Below, one piece after another: positions 1 through 11,015 of a DNA stretch of 64,000 bases (its first letter is position 1; each line of letters opens with the position of its first letter). The stretch spans positions 241,863,718 to 241,927,717 of the forward strand of contig NC_081406.1 in NCBI RefSeq assembly GCF_030272615.1, written 5' to 3'. The stretch comes from Cryptomeria japonica. Taxonomy: Eukaryota; Streptophyta; Pinopsida; Cupressales; Cupressaceae. A program made the translations under genes and the position numbers. The notes beneath the pieces were generated by a model that did not search any database, was not told the DNA's origin, and saw only the letters and a program-made list of their open reading frames with translations.

Positions 1-1
1 T

Positions 2-892
2 CATTCCATTTCCAGTCCACTCCTAGACTTGGATCAACAAGAATCAGAAAAGCCCTTACTCATTGGGGATCAAAAATCAAGCTTTGAAAAGAAAAATCTA
101 AAAGTCATAAATAAAGAAAAGTCCTTTAGTCCAAATCAAAATCAAAAGCTATTGGACTCTAAAAAAATCAAGGTCGAGGATAAAAATCATATGAAGAAAA
201 AAGAACAAGAGTTGATCTCCCCTAATATCAAAATAACTGGGGGCAAAAGTTCTACAATTTCAAGTCAAAAAGAATACTTGTTGATCCTAAGTCTCCATCA
301 TGCTATCCTACTTTCACTTCTTTTCACAATCATAAGCCTTCATCACTCATTCACTTGTTTCACACATCCATTCCCTTCTGGTGATACATCATGGACCTTT
401 AATGGAGCTTCCTCGAAGAACTTTGTTATCAGTGATGCCCAAACTTCTTTAGGTGACACTCATATAGGAAAACGTAGTCCACACACTAGTAATTCTATCT
501 CAATTCCTTCATCAAGGAAGACAGTCACTCAAGCTACATATCATTCAGTCAAGGAACAATGCAACTACAATCATAAAGTCAAGCCTCGCACATTTGAGGT
601 AGGTGACTTGGTTCTCAGAGAAAATCCTAAAAATCAGCAAGACAAAGAAAAGAAGGGCAAGTTCGAACCAAACTGGCTTGGTCCTTACATCATCACAACA
701 GCATATGGATCTGGTGCATATCAACTCTCAACCACAGAGGGTGAATCCTTGGAAGATCCTATCAACAGCATGCACCTTCGTAGGTTTTACACAGCTCTTC
801 AGAGTATCCCAAAAAATTCAAAAATACACAAAAATCAAAAAATTCAAAAATACAAAAAAATCAAAAAAAAATCAAAAAAATCAAAAAAGTAA
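2..892 (+). pseudogene. Gypsy pol remnant: RNase H start fused to integrase C-terminus
   Basis: The frame is open from the window edge to a stop at 890-892. The C-terminal third carries the gypsy integrase GPY/F module: a basic stretch ending in VKPRTFEVGDLVLRE, then KFEPNWLGPYIITTAYGSGA, and a closing MHLRRFYT. This module binds DNA next to the integrase core. Upstream, a short WTFNGASSKN resembles the start of an RNase H domain, yet the rest of RNase H and the integrase core are missing. I infer an internal deletion that joins the two. A hydrophobic run around residues 90-112 is a possible membrane segment but is probably a by-product of the deletion. The last 40 residues are an A-rich, Lys-rich tail of low information. 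There are no in-frame stops, which is unusual here. Confidence 0.6.
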
Positions 893-2459
893 AGAAAAAA
901 CATTTCGTCCAACGGTGAAAACCACTTTGGTGGCACCCTGGGCAAGTACCATGGTGAAAACTGGGTCACCAGCGCCATGCGTAGAGACATTGCTCCTCCC
1001 TCCTTCAGGATTCTATTTCATCCTTTTACTTTGCACACACTCACATTCTATACATTCATAATAAACTTACCCATTCCCATCATGGCTTGTTATTGATCTA
1101 CCCAAGATTGGTTAGCCATTCATAATAAACATTCATTTTTGCCCCTTTCCATCCATAATAAATCAGCTCCTATATGTGGCTAAGGCAAATCCTACATCTC
1201 GTGATGGGTGTGGAACTAAGAGTATCACATGTTTTGAGGAGTACAGTTTCTTCCAACTTTTTTCATTCTATCTGCGCATAATCCACAATAAAGCAACACT
1301 TCCATCGTCGATCCACAATAAAGTTCCATCTTCTCCCCAATAAAGTATCAATTTCATGGATTCAGTCGGTTTCAAATGAGACACAACAGCAATAATGGGC
1401 TTCAACTAATCAAATCTTTCAACAGACGCAGACTACATTATGGTTCAATGCTATCTATCCTTTGTGAAAGTAAACATTGTGACCACAATCAAATAGACTT
1501 ATACAAGTGACAAGAGATACTAAACTTGAGGACTACAGTGGATGTTGGTGTTGAGTCTTGGTTTTCTTTTAATTTTATCTTTTGGTGACATGTCTTTTAG
1601 CTTTTCCAGGATGTCTTTGACTAGAGATTCTATCTCCAGGATGTCTTTGACTAGAAATGCAAGGATGGGGTATCGTCACCTATTTTTCTTTTGTTGTCTA
1701 TGGATTGTCTCTTAATAATGCTATGACTTATCCAAAGATAAGAGGACACTGTGAATCTAGTATGAACTGGGGCATTCCTTGTTTTTGATTGTCTTATCTC
1801 CATGCAAATAGGTACAATGACTTTCTGGGTCGAGCATATGCCTCGATTGTCATAACCTACTTGCCGTAATAAAGCTCAAAGATGATAACACACAAGAAGC
1901 TCTTTCACTTTCATATCTTCTATCTTCCATCCCCCTTTCTTGATTGACTTCCATCATCCTTCTTGAGTCCGTGTAGCCTTCTATCACATGGTTGAGTATA
2001 ATGACACACCAAAAACATTTGCATTTCATGTAGTTGCACCTGCATTACCACATATAAGCATTTCATACATACATATAGAAATCACAATTGCATCACATCC
2101 TGCACACAACACGTATTAGCACATTTTACATTTGCATTATCATATCCATTTGCATTTCATACATTCATATTTGCATTGGCATAACATATAAAAACATAAA
2201 AGTACAAAAATATTGCATTTCATCATATACATATTTGCATCCATATCATAACCATCACATAGAAACATACATCATGAAACATCTCATCACATAGGTACAC
2301 ATGCATATAGCTGCCGCAAAGATGAATCATCTCATATATATAAATCATAAATGTCATGGTACAATGATGTCAAAATACATATGGCTACAAAATCACCCGA
2401 AGGTGTCTACATCATAATACAAAATGGTACAAAACTGATACATAGGGAGCTCTCTATGG
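893..2459 (+). other. Noncoding 3' region of element H
   Basis: No convincing ORF. It opens with an A-rich run, then several short blocks reading AATAAA or ATAATAAA (for example around 1060-1160 and 1288-1345). From about 2030 to 2300 it is dominated by irregular CATTT/CATA/TGCAT repeats. The small ORF at 2088-2294 lies entirely in this low-complexity stretch and is not a gene. It most likely belongs to the spacer between integrase and the antisense PMD frame. Confidence 0.4.
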
Positions 2460-4400
2460 CTATGATGAACTCCCTCCCTCGGAGCCGCCTGGCCTCGATG
2501 GAGTCTGAGCCCTAGAAGGACCCACCCCAGGGTCATCTCTCTTGCCCCCTCTATCTAGTGGTGGTGGAGGACCCATAACCCCACTGTTGGACGCCTGTCT
2601 CCTCTGGCTCCCTCCTGTAGCCATCGCTATCCGCGATGGTCTGCTAAAGCTCTTCACCCGCTGCTCTGGTGGCACTACCCCGTAGTATAGGTCTCGCTAG
2701 TAACCTATCTCCTCCCTTTCCCGTAGAACATAGGCATATCTAGCCCCTGTGTCCTCTGTTGCCTGCCTCCTAGCCCTCAGTGTTGTCTCAGCCTCAGTAT
2801 AGCACTAGATAGCCTGATCTTGCTCATGCTTTGTATCCCTCAATCGCCTCCTGAGACTAGCAGTCTCCCTCTCCAGGTCCTAGATCTCATATGCCTATCC
2901 CTGGCAGATCTTCCTCAGCTCAAGCAGCTCATCCTCCTCCTCCTCGGCCCCCTATGCCTCTACCTGTAGCTCCCCCTATACTGGTGGTTGTGCCTATACC
3001 TGTGCCTCTGCCTATACCTGCCTCTGCCCCTGTCCCTGGACCTATATAGGACCCTGTGCTGCTGGCACCTGTAGTGGCAATCCACCGCGACCCCTCACCA
3101 CCCGAGCCTATCTCTCCACCCCACCCTCTCTCCGTGGAGTCACCCTCCTCTCTCCAACTACACCCTGCCTCCTCCGTCAGCCTCTCCCCCCCACCATCTC
3201 CATCATCATCCCCATCCCCACCACCATCTCCATCTAGAGGCTCCCTTGGGTCTGTCAGTCATGGAAAGGGATGCTCAGCCCAATATGCAGTGTACTCTGC
3301 ATCCATCTCTGCATCCTCAATCTCTGGCCACATATCCCATGGCATAGGCACCATCTCTACCAGCTGCATCATGGCCTGATCATATGACAACTGTGGCCCA
3401 AAGTGTGCCTAATCCCTGACTATTCGAGCATACATCCCGGAACCCTGTGGCATCCGTTGAATACAGCCAAACTGTCTGCATACCCTGTCAACCAGTTGTC
3501 TCTCCAATACATAGGGCGTCTACCCAATCAGGTATCTGTTCCGGAAGGTATAAGGTAGATCTACTGCGTCCTCCTCCCACTGCTCGCACTCACGATACGA
3601 CCTCCATATCACAGTGTCGATCTCATCCAGGACTCGACGCCAATGCTCCAACCTGTCAATCTGTGGTTGTGATGTAATCATATCATACAAGTGAACAAAG
3701 TTGCGTCCATGACCCCTGCCCTTGAAATGTATTGGTCAGGTAATCGACAGATGCTCATATGCCCACACCTGCAACAATGTAACTCCGCAGCCCAATCCTA
3801 CGAATCCATGATACACAAATTGATGCAGCTCATAGTACAAGTGTGCCAACACAAATGGTCCCTAGGCATATCTGGTGTGTTGTGTAACCAGTGTCTCCAA
3901 GGTGCTCCCCCAGCCCATAGCCAACCCTTGTGTCGCCCTATCTAGACACAGGAACCCACTGATCACTCCTCCTAACACTGCTAGTAGTGCCAGTCTTGTC
4001 GATGTCATCGTGTCCCATGCCACATGTCCAGCCCTCATCTCCAGTCCCGAGTCCTGGAACACTCATCTCAGGGCCTCCCTGTCTCCATCTCGATCATAGG
4101 GTATCAGCGTCCTGTCGATCGATATCCTCAATATCCTGTACACATCCTCTAAGGTGACCGTCATCTCACCCATCAGCAAATGAAAGTGCATGTCTCAGAA
4201 TGCCATCTCTCAGCAAGTGTAGTCAGCAAACCCATGTTCGCCTGAAACTCAGGCACATATAGAATGTATCGTAGACCCATACCCTCAATAGCAGCTCAGT
4301 CCTCGAATGTCAGCTCTGGTCATAATCTCTATGTTGACGGGAATCTCTCTCGTGACTCTAGCATAGGCAAATACTCCTGCAGTCAAGCAAAGTAATCATG
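2460..4400 (-). pseudogene. Antisense plant-mobile-domain (PMD) protein, broken by stops
   Basis: Read on the minus strand from about 4400 to 2460, with in-frame stops and small shifts, the translation has the order of a plant mobile domain protein. It has a PELTFED...GMGLRYIL start, then MGEMTVTLEDVYRILRI followed by a PYDRDGD loop, a long helical middle, and the diagnostic LLQVWAYEHLSIT motif near 3745-3790. After it come a Gly/Asp/Glu-rich linker, a coiled coil (DLERE..SLRRRLRD, about 2825-2880) and a Ser/Gly/Pro-rich tail ending at 2460. Known: PMD proteins include Arabidopsis MAIN and MAIL1, and many copies occur in transposable elements. Position and orientation suggest an additional antisense ORF of gypsy element H. 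Many interruptions are TAG where Gln or Trp would fit. Confidence 0.7.
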
Positions 4401-4409
4401 TCAGTCATA

Positions 4410-4565
4410 GTGGCATTCACTGTTCATCACAAAATGTTGTTTTTTATCTTAAGCGCTTATGATACTCTATCCTAGTGACACTCATTGTTCATCACAAAGT
4501 GTTGCTTCTATCCTAGTGACACTCACTGTTCATCACAAAGTGTTGCTTCTATCCTAGTGACACTA
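4410..4565 (+). repeat. 41-bp tandem repeat, about three copies
   Basis: Units begin TCTATCCTAGTGACACTCA and contain GTTCATCACAAAGTGTTGCT. Starts at 4466, 4507 and 4548 give an exact 41-bp period. The last copy is partial and a diverged partial copy precedes the array from about 4410. It sits at the left edge of the presumed H LTR. Confidence 0.85.
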
Positions 4566-4945
4566 TCTTTATTTATTTAATTATTTTATCCCAATTCTTC
4601 TATTAATTAAATAAATCTTTATTTACTTAATTAATTCATTTATCCTCTTCTAGCCTTATTTCTCATTTAATTAAATACAGTTATTTATTTAAATTACCCT
4701 TTTCCTAAATAAAAATAAATATCTTATTTATTTAATTGATCCCACTTCCTCTATTAATTAAATAAATCTTTATTTATTTAATTAATTCATTAACCTTTTC
4801 TACCTATGACACATGTCATTCATCTCTTAATTCCTACACTACCTACCCTCTTATTATTTTTTTATTTCCTCTACCTACCCTCTAATCACAGCCGACCTCT
4901 TTTTACACCTCTCAATCTTATCCCTCCATTTCATATAGTGTGTTC

Positions 4946-4952
4946 TATATAA
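4946..4952 (+). promoter_or_regulatory. TATA box in H LTR
   Basis: TATATAAGAGGATGC, preceded by a GC-poor U3 and followed by CA-rich sequence, is the usual layout of a plant LTR core promoter. Confidence 0.5.
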
Positions 4953-5509
4953 GAGGATGCTTCCTTCACTATCAACCCCAATTAACTAACTGATTGACTA
5001 CTTGATCAATTGACGACACTATGCCTTTGCACTTTCATATGCAATCCTACTTGCAACCACATTTCTGTTCTTTGTTGAGCTCTTGTGCATATAAAATCTG
5101 AGAGCAAATATATCAAGCAAGATCAATGGAGATATGAAGAATGGAGATCCAAACCCTATTGGACATGTGATGGTATAATCTTTGTGATTTCATTTGATTT
5201 GCATTGTCTTAGGTAATCTTCATATGTTATGGTGGATCTTTGTTATTGTTAGGCAAGGGTTTTTGTGGTTGAACTCATTTAGTCTTTCATCATTGTTGTT
5301 ATCCATTTTCACCATATATAATACTATGTTGAAATCACTCACAATCAGATATTGTTTGTTATTCCAACTAATTATCTTAAGGATTCCTATAAGTTTGTCA
5401 AGCTTAGTCAATAGACCTTCAGGTCAATGGCCAATGAACGAGGCCTTAGCTAAAGGCTGATGACCTCCTGCCCTTCAGGCTCTGCAAGACCTAGGTGAGT
5501 GTACCTACA

Positions 5510-6003
5510 ATACCTTTGACATACGACGTGTTATATGTGGTACTGTTGAATAACATATGCATCTTAATGAAAATATACCAAGGAAGGATGATTTATCCTT
5601 GATTGAAATTACTCCTCTTGGTTTGACAACATTAATGTGCATATTGAGATGAAATCCTACACTAAACTACTCCTACGATAGAAAGTAAAGATTATTATGA
5701 TTCTAATGATCCCGAAAACAACTAAGAAAGTAAAACCAGTGTGTATTCATTAGGTAACAGGGTCAAGTAGCAAAATAACTATGACAATGTAATATTGTAC
5801 TTTGCATATTAACCTCTAATTCAACATTTATGCCTTACATACAATGTTGCAGAAACAAACATTTAGATTCTTCTTGGAGATCACAACCAAGTATAACTGC
5901 ATTATTGTACTTGAGATGTAGTATTTAACCCTTTCATTAAAAGAGACTCACTACCCAAATTACATATTCTCCATTAAAGAAGACAAATCAATATACCATT
6001 GAC
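5510..6003 (+). other. Unassigned sequence between H and the solo LTR
   Basis: AT-rich with no ORF over 60 codons that looks real and no visible repeat structure. It continues on the far side of the solo LTR at 7237, as shown by the TSD. Confidence 0.4.
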
Positions 6004-6008
6004 ATACT

Positions 6009-7231
6009 TGTAAAGTGGAAAATTGGGAACCTTAGCCAAATTTGCCACTTGGAAGATAGATGGGAACTTAACTAAGGTTCAATTTTCACTTGAGGAGACT
6101 TTACATTCAAAAGAGGGGGATGAATCTACTAGATCCAATCCCAAAGGATGCAAGGATTGAATACTAAGTAGATTGGAATGGAATTAACCCTCTTTTGTAA
6201 GTTGATTGATTGAATTAAGACAAAGTGATGAAAATAAAGGCAAAGTATATGAAAACAGTGAGCTACAGATTCAGAATTCAGTCATGCACCTAGATTTGAG
6301 AAGTTTGAGATGATTCGGAGCTGCTCTGAGAAATCCGAGAAAAGTTGTAGGGATCATGTGTCCGGATAGGGGCGCCCTCCTATCAGTCCTCTGAACTTTC
6401 CGCACATCGAAAAGGGTTTTTTTGTCTCTACGAATAAAGCTTAATTCCAGAAGTGCAACTGCGCACCTGTTTCCTGCACACAGAAGGAAAGGGAAATGTG
6501 TTGGGAATAAGGGTTTGTCTTCAGATCAAACCCTGGTTTTAGAATTAACCAAGTGATTGAAATAATGTAAATGAAATGAATGAAAGTAGAAATCCTCCTC
6601 TTTGAGGGGATGTTGAATTGAATGAAATTGAAATTCTTATACCTCCTTGTGAAGTTTTGCTTACCTCCACATGGAATTAGGGTTTCATGAAGTAGAATGT
6701 TGATCTCCTCTTCAATGCTTGAAATCTTATCTATATTTTTGCTCCAAAGCTTGAAGGAAGACTAAAAATGCTCATTTGCTCTTGAATACTTGAATGCTTG
6801 TTCTCTTGAATGCTTGGATGCTTGATAATAATTGATGATAGATTCGATAGGATATCAAATGAGAGGGGAAATCCCTCTTATATACTTGTTAGTGGGTTTA
6901 ACTGACTGGTTTTCTGACTTAGGTCGACATAGGGGGGAGTTCCCACTTCAAATTTGAGTTAGTTCCCAGGGGAGAGGATCAAGGGAGGTCCCAAATAAGG
7001 GATCCCAGAGTGCCACATCATGGTCCCAGTGGATTTTAGGGAACCATGCCCTGGTTCTACCCTATTTTAGGGCAGGATCAAGGTGTAGGCAGAGTGCAAG
7101 GTTGATTTACAATGTATTTTTGATGTACATGAGCACATTCAGGTCTTCGATCAAGTCGAGGGGTGCAAACACTAAGGCGAAGACCCAAATGCAGTAAAAA
7201 ATTATAAGGGATGCAATTTTAGGATGTTACA
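6009..7231 (-). repeat. Solo LTR of the G family
   Basis: The sequence runs from TGTAAAGTGG to GGATGTTACA and is homologous along its whole length to the G LTR at 49297-50488 (shared blocks include GTGAGCTACAG, TCCTGCACACA, GGGATGTTGAAT, GGAATTAGGGTTT). The direct repeats ATACT at 6004-6008 and 7232-7236 are a perfect 5-bp TSD, so this is a complete solo LTR left by recombination between two LTRs. By analogy with G the sense strand is minus. A minus-strand TATATAAG lies at 6877-6884. Confidence 0.88.
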
Positions 7232-7236
7232 ATACT

Positions 7237-7750
7237 GATTCATGTAATGCATACACAGAATTGGAGACAATCTAAACTGCTTCTTTTCATTAATTCAAGA
7301 ATAAAAAGTACATTTTCATCAGAACGAGACAGTAAGAATCTACAAAACCTTCTTCTATTACTAAGAATTCACACCTTATACATTCTACTTACTTTTCAAA
7401 TTCCAAAATCCTTTACTACTGGCCCTAATTTCCCTTTTATAACACAAGGAAGCTAAAACAAGCTTCAGGCCAGTAGTACACATGTCAAAAAATGACTACA
7501 TTACAATGAGAATATGCCTAAAGGCATCTTTACAAGTACATGACAAAAAATCAACTTTGAGGGAGAAGAGAACGTGGCTAAGATAACTACTTCTTGATAT
7601 TGGAGCTGCAGGCAAGTGTAGTGGGGTTGAGGTTTCTCCATATTCTGACATCCATCCCTACTGGAATTCAAAATTTTATGTTGAAGTTGATGTTGCCCCA
7701 AAAGATACATGTTGAATATGACGCAAAAAGATGTCCAGCTGCAAAAGAAG
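7237..7750 (-). other. Decayed continuation of the F 3' tail
   Basis: No frame longer than about 70 codons can be defended. Minus-strand reading just below 7752 still gives scattered protein-like stretches, but with many stops. It probably continues the unknown frame at 7752-8590. Confidence 0.3.
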
Positions 7751-7751
7751 C

Positions 7752-8590
7752 CTACAAAAAGAATGTGGCAAACAAAGACTGAAAGGGAAAGCTACTCCCA
7801 TCTAGCTGCTCTTCTATAAGCATGCAATGCTCCTTATGCCAGTTTTCAATTTGTGCAATGGTGGGCCAACTAAAATATTTTGGCTTTTGTAGCTTGCTCA
7901 ATGCCTCCCTAATCTTATGATAATACCTTGACAAAAACTTCATGTGTTCAAGTTCCACAAAAATATTGGGGACCACCAACTTGGCCAAGTTTAGCACTGA
8001 GGGGTTTGATACAGATGCATCTTTGTCTTTGTTTTCATAGAAATAATAGAATATATCCTACCCCCTATCTGTAGTATGTTCATCCCTACATTTTGAGCAC
8101 TTATAAAAAAACACCTTCTTCAAGGAGTCCTGCATTGTAGACATTAAATAAATCCACCAAATCCTAGTGGAGACCCCTTACATCTTTCTTCTTTTTCTTC
8201 TCCATTTCAACTAATTGTTCTTCAATCTACTGGCTGAGGGTTTCAGCACTTACAACCGGAACAAATGGGGTTTGTGAAGGTGGCAATGCTTTAGCAAGTG
8301 GTGTGGTTTGAATTAGAGGCAAAGTTGTGGACTCTCTTTTTCTTTGGCTTCGAGCTTTTAGCTGGGGTAGATGAAACTTGTTCAACAATAGGCTTGTTGA
8401 AGATTTGACGCATAACAAGAATGATGGTAATTAAGGTGGCCTTTATAATTTTTGGGCTGATGGACTTCTTCCTCTTAAGTTTGGAGCTCTCCCCTTGTTT
8501 GAGAGCTTTCTCAGTAATCAAGTTGGTAGTGGTTTTATGTTTTAGGGCTATAACTACTTGGTAGGGTGATTTTTCCTCCTCTAAATACAC
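7752..8590 (-). pseudogene. Unknown ORF remnant in the 3' region of gypsy element F
   Basis: Minus-strand reading gives a Lys/Ser-rich segment (8590-8291: GESSKLKRKKSISPKIIK ... STPAKSSKPKKKRV). After several stops comes a second segment (7997-7752) with aromatic/basic text such as HYKIREALSKLQKPKYFSWP-type residues and IENWHKEHCMLIEEQLDG. I do not recognise a domain. The strand matches F, and after removing element A this lies about 1.6 kb downstream of the F integrase, so an additional sense ORF of a Tat-like element is the likeliest reading. Composition (basic, then aromatic) looks protein-like, not random. Breaks: at least one frame change and several stops between the two segments. Confidence 0.4.
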
Positions 8591-9118
8591 AGAAACCCTA
8601 TAGCCAACCTAATGAACTTTTCAACGGAATTGCGGAGCAATAGGCTACAATTGTTACTTGTGTTTTGAGAGATTTTCTAGACAATTCTGTCACTGCAAGT
8701 CACCTTTGATCGCCTAGAACTCTTGAATGCTAGGTGAACAAATGAATTGCAGAAATAAGATTTATTCTTTGCAAGAAATATGGAATTCATTCACCATTAA
8801 TTCACTTCATGCGAGCATTACGAGTTAGTGTCCTTGAAATTTGAATTTTGTCATTGATCTGAGAATGAATGGTCCAACTCTTATTTTGACTTCGTTTGAT
8901 TGTCGAGGTGGCATCCTTTAATCCTCATCATCACATACCCTTTATTTTCCTTTATATATCTCGCTATCTATTTCTTTATTTTATTACTGCGAGGTAGAGA
9001 GGAATCCCTTTTCTCTTTAATATATCTCCCCGCTAGTCCATGGGATCATTTTGCTCTTTGCTTCTACCCTACAAGGTAGAGGGAAAGCATCTTCCCTTTG
9101 CCTTTGTTCTCCTCATTG
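8591..9118 (-). repeat. F 3' region, left of the A insertion, with CTCTACC-type repeats
   Basis: On the minus strand the motif CTCTACCT(T/C)G occurs at about 9068 and 8990, matching CTCTACCYCRYGAGG motifs at about 44466, 44290 and 44113 beyond element A. The shared motif and the CATTG TSD show that 43823-45000 and 9118-8591 were one continuous stretch before A inserted. Confidence 0.6.
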
Positions 9119-9129
9119 TGTTGGCAATA
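9119..9129 (+). repeat. 5' LTR of A collapsed to 11 bp
   Basis: Between the TSD CATTG and the two-base spacer before the PBS only TGTTGGCAATA remains: an LTR start (TGTTGG) joined to an LTR end (CAATA, from CAACA). The 3' LTR of A is about 1350 bp, so nearly all of the 5' copy is deleted. Confidence 0.75.
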
Positions 9130-9131
9130 AT

Positions 9132-9144
9132 TGGTATCAGAGCT
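9132..9144 (+). other. Primer-binding site of A
   Basis: TGGTATCAGAGCT is complementary to the 3' end of initiator tRNA-Met, the usual copia primer, two bases after the LTR end. Confidence 0.9.
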
Positions 9145-9185
9145 AGATCCTCTTAAAGAAGCTTGACTGCTTGAGGTGATCCAGA

Positions 9186-10123
9186 ATGGCAACCTATGCT
9201 TATAACAAGGAGAGTTTGATATTTGATGGAATGAAATACACTCTTTGGAAGAACCGGATGGAATGTCACTTGAGATGCATCAATGAAGATTACTAGAAGA
9301 TTACTAAGAATGTGTATAATGTTCCTCTGAATGGTCCTACAACTCTGGATGAGATAAAGGAAGTTCAATTCACTATTAGAGCTAAGGAAGCATTGTTGAG
9401 TGCCTTGTTTGATTCTGAGACGAAAATGATTGGTGTGGTTCCCCTACGCCTTAGAATAATGTGATGGATTTGCATACTGCTTATGAGATCTGGAAGAAGC
9501 TAGAGACTTTGTATGAAGGTGGCAACCATGTGAAAGTTTCTAAGTTGCAAAGCTTGAAGGGAAAGTATGAGATATTGGAAATGGGTGAAGATGAGAACAT
9601 TACCTCCTTTATGCAGAAAGTGAATGGGCTTGTGTTGAACATCAGATGTGTTGGTGGAATATTGGAAGAATTAGATATTGTTGCTCAAGTGTTGAGATCC
9701 TTTCCCCTTGCTTACAAGCACAAAGTTGTTGCTATTAAGGATATCCAGACCGTGATAGATGTGACTAGAGACATGTTGATTAGAAAGTTTGTTGCCTTTG
9801 AGTTGAGCGAATTTGGAGAAACTCTTCCTAAGTTAGAATCTGCATTCAAAGATACTATATCTGAGAAGCAGAAATATGATCCAAGAGAAAGTTCTACAAG
9901 GGTGTCTAGATGTGAGAAGGACATGAGAGAGGTTGAAGAAGAAGAAAGAGAGTTTGAGGAGCTTGAAGCCCTAATTGCTAGAAGGTTTCCTAAAGGAGCT
10001 GATAAGTATGAAGGAAAGTTGCCTCTTAAATGTTTTTCATGCAATAAGACAGGAGATTTTGCCTCAAGGTGTCCGAAAAGAGTTCCTAAGAAGCTATTGA
10101 ATCCATACAAGCCTAAATATTAG
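9186..10123 (+). pseudogene. Copia gag of element A (capsid and zinc knuckle)
   Basis: The gag starts at ATG 9186 (MATYAYNKESL), the same start context as the gag of D at 26699. An N-terminal FDGMKYTLWKNRMECHL segment and a UBN2-type capsid region (YEIWKKLETLYEGG ... LKGKYEILEMGEDENI) lead to one zinc knuckle, CFSCNKTGDFASRC, in which the His of CCHC is Asp. Gag packages the RNA and forms the virus-like particle. Damage: TAG at about 9295 where D has TGG (Trp), a frameshift near 9450, and TAG at 10121. The frame continues past that stop into the protease. Confidence 0.8.
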
Positions 10124-10153
10124 AAGAAGTGTTATTTTGTTGTTGATGAAGGT

Positions 10154-11014
10154 GTGACAGATGATGAATATGATAAGAGAAATTCAGGAGATGAATGGGT
10201 GTTCATTGCTATCAAGGAAGATGATTTGATGACTGTTGATTCTACTAGTTGCATTAATGAGGATAAAGCTTTGGCTACTAAAGTTGAAGAGAAAGATGAA
10301 TGGGTTATTGATAGTGGTTGCTCTCATCACATGACAGGTGATAAGAGTAAGTTTGTGAGTATGGAAAAGTATGATGGTGGCGCAGTAAGATTTGGAGATG
10401 ACAAAGCTGGTATAATTTGTGGTAGAGGTTCTATTTCTCTTGATGGTAAGCATAACATTGAGGATGTCTTGTATTTAGAAGGTCTAAAGCATAATCTTTT
10501 GAGTGTTGGACAGATGGTTGACAAGGGATATGATTTTCAATTGAAGGATGGCAAATTTAAGGTCTTGAGTAGCTCTGAAATAGAGATTGCATCAGGTACA
10601 AAGACTAAAGGTAATATCTTTCACTTGAATGCTAGTGGTAAAAGTTGTTTGATTGCTCATATTGATGAAAGTTGGTTATGGCATAGAGGGATCTGTCATG
10701 TGAATTTTGATTGCATGGTTAAGATAAGTTCTACTCAAGCAGTGAGAGATCTTCCTAAGTTGGTAAAGTCTTCTAATCCGGTATGTAATGAATGTCAATT
10801 AGGGAAGCAGACAAGAGTTACTTTCAAAATAAAATAGTATACTTCTAATGGAATATTGGATCTTGTGCATACTGATTTGTGTGGTCCTTCTAGAGTGAGA
10901 AGCTTATAGGGTGATAGGTATTTCATGTTATTGATATATGGCTACTCAAGGATGTTGCAGGTTACTTTCTTGAGGGAGAAGTATGAATCCTTGGAGAAGT
11001 TCAAGATTTTCAAA
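10154..11014 (+). pseudogene. Protease and integrase N-part of A
   Basis: The same frame as gag continues to the protease motif WVIDSGCSHHMTGDK, with the catalytic DSG intact, then to the GAG-pre-integrase zinc region (LWHRGICHVNFD ... NPVCNECQLGK) and the start of the integrase core (LDLVHTDLCGPSR, first catalytic Asp). TAG codons interrupt at about 10835 and 10908. The integrase is cut at 11014/11015 by a TIR element and resumes at 11977. Confidence 0.8.
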
Positions 11015-11015
11015 G

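Larger units (their letters stand above)
1..5509 (+). mobile_element. Element H: 3' part of a Ty3/gypsy (Tat-like) retrotransposon
   Basis: From left to right the window holds a gypsy integrase C-terminus (to 892), a long noncoding stretch, an antisense plant-mobile-domain frame (2460-4400), and an AT-rich block with a TATA box that looks like the 3' LTR. The 5' LTR, gag and RT lie outside the window. Known: plant Tat-lineage elements often carry additional ORFs between pol and the 3' LTR, some of them antisense. The right edge near 5509 is a guess because I could not find a TSD. Confidence 0.6.
4399..5509 (+). repeat. Probable 3' LTR of element H
   Basis: AT-rich U3-like sequence with a repeated block TATTAATTAAATAAATCTTT (about 4601 and 4752), a TATA box at 4946, and a transcribed-leader-like stretch running to a candidate CA end at 5509. 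The boundaries are inferred from base composition and TG..CA ends only. No partner LTR is present in the window to confirm them. Confidence 0.4.

Noticed and set aside
2088..2294. 68-codon ORF
   Set aside because: Lies wholly in a CATTT/CATA low-complexity run.
3056..4099. Plus-strand ORFs (Pro/Ser-rich and others) over the PMD region
   Set aside because: They are shadows of the minus-strand PMD frame; the plus-strand translation has no domain signature.
7247..7456. Small plus-strand ORF as a gene
   Set aside because: No start context, motif or homologous neighbour; ordinary AT-rich chance frame.
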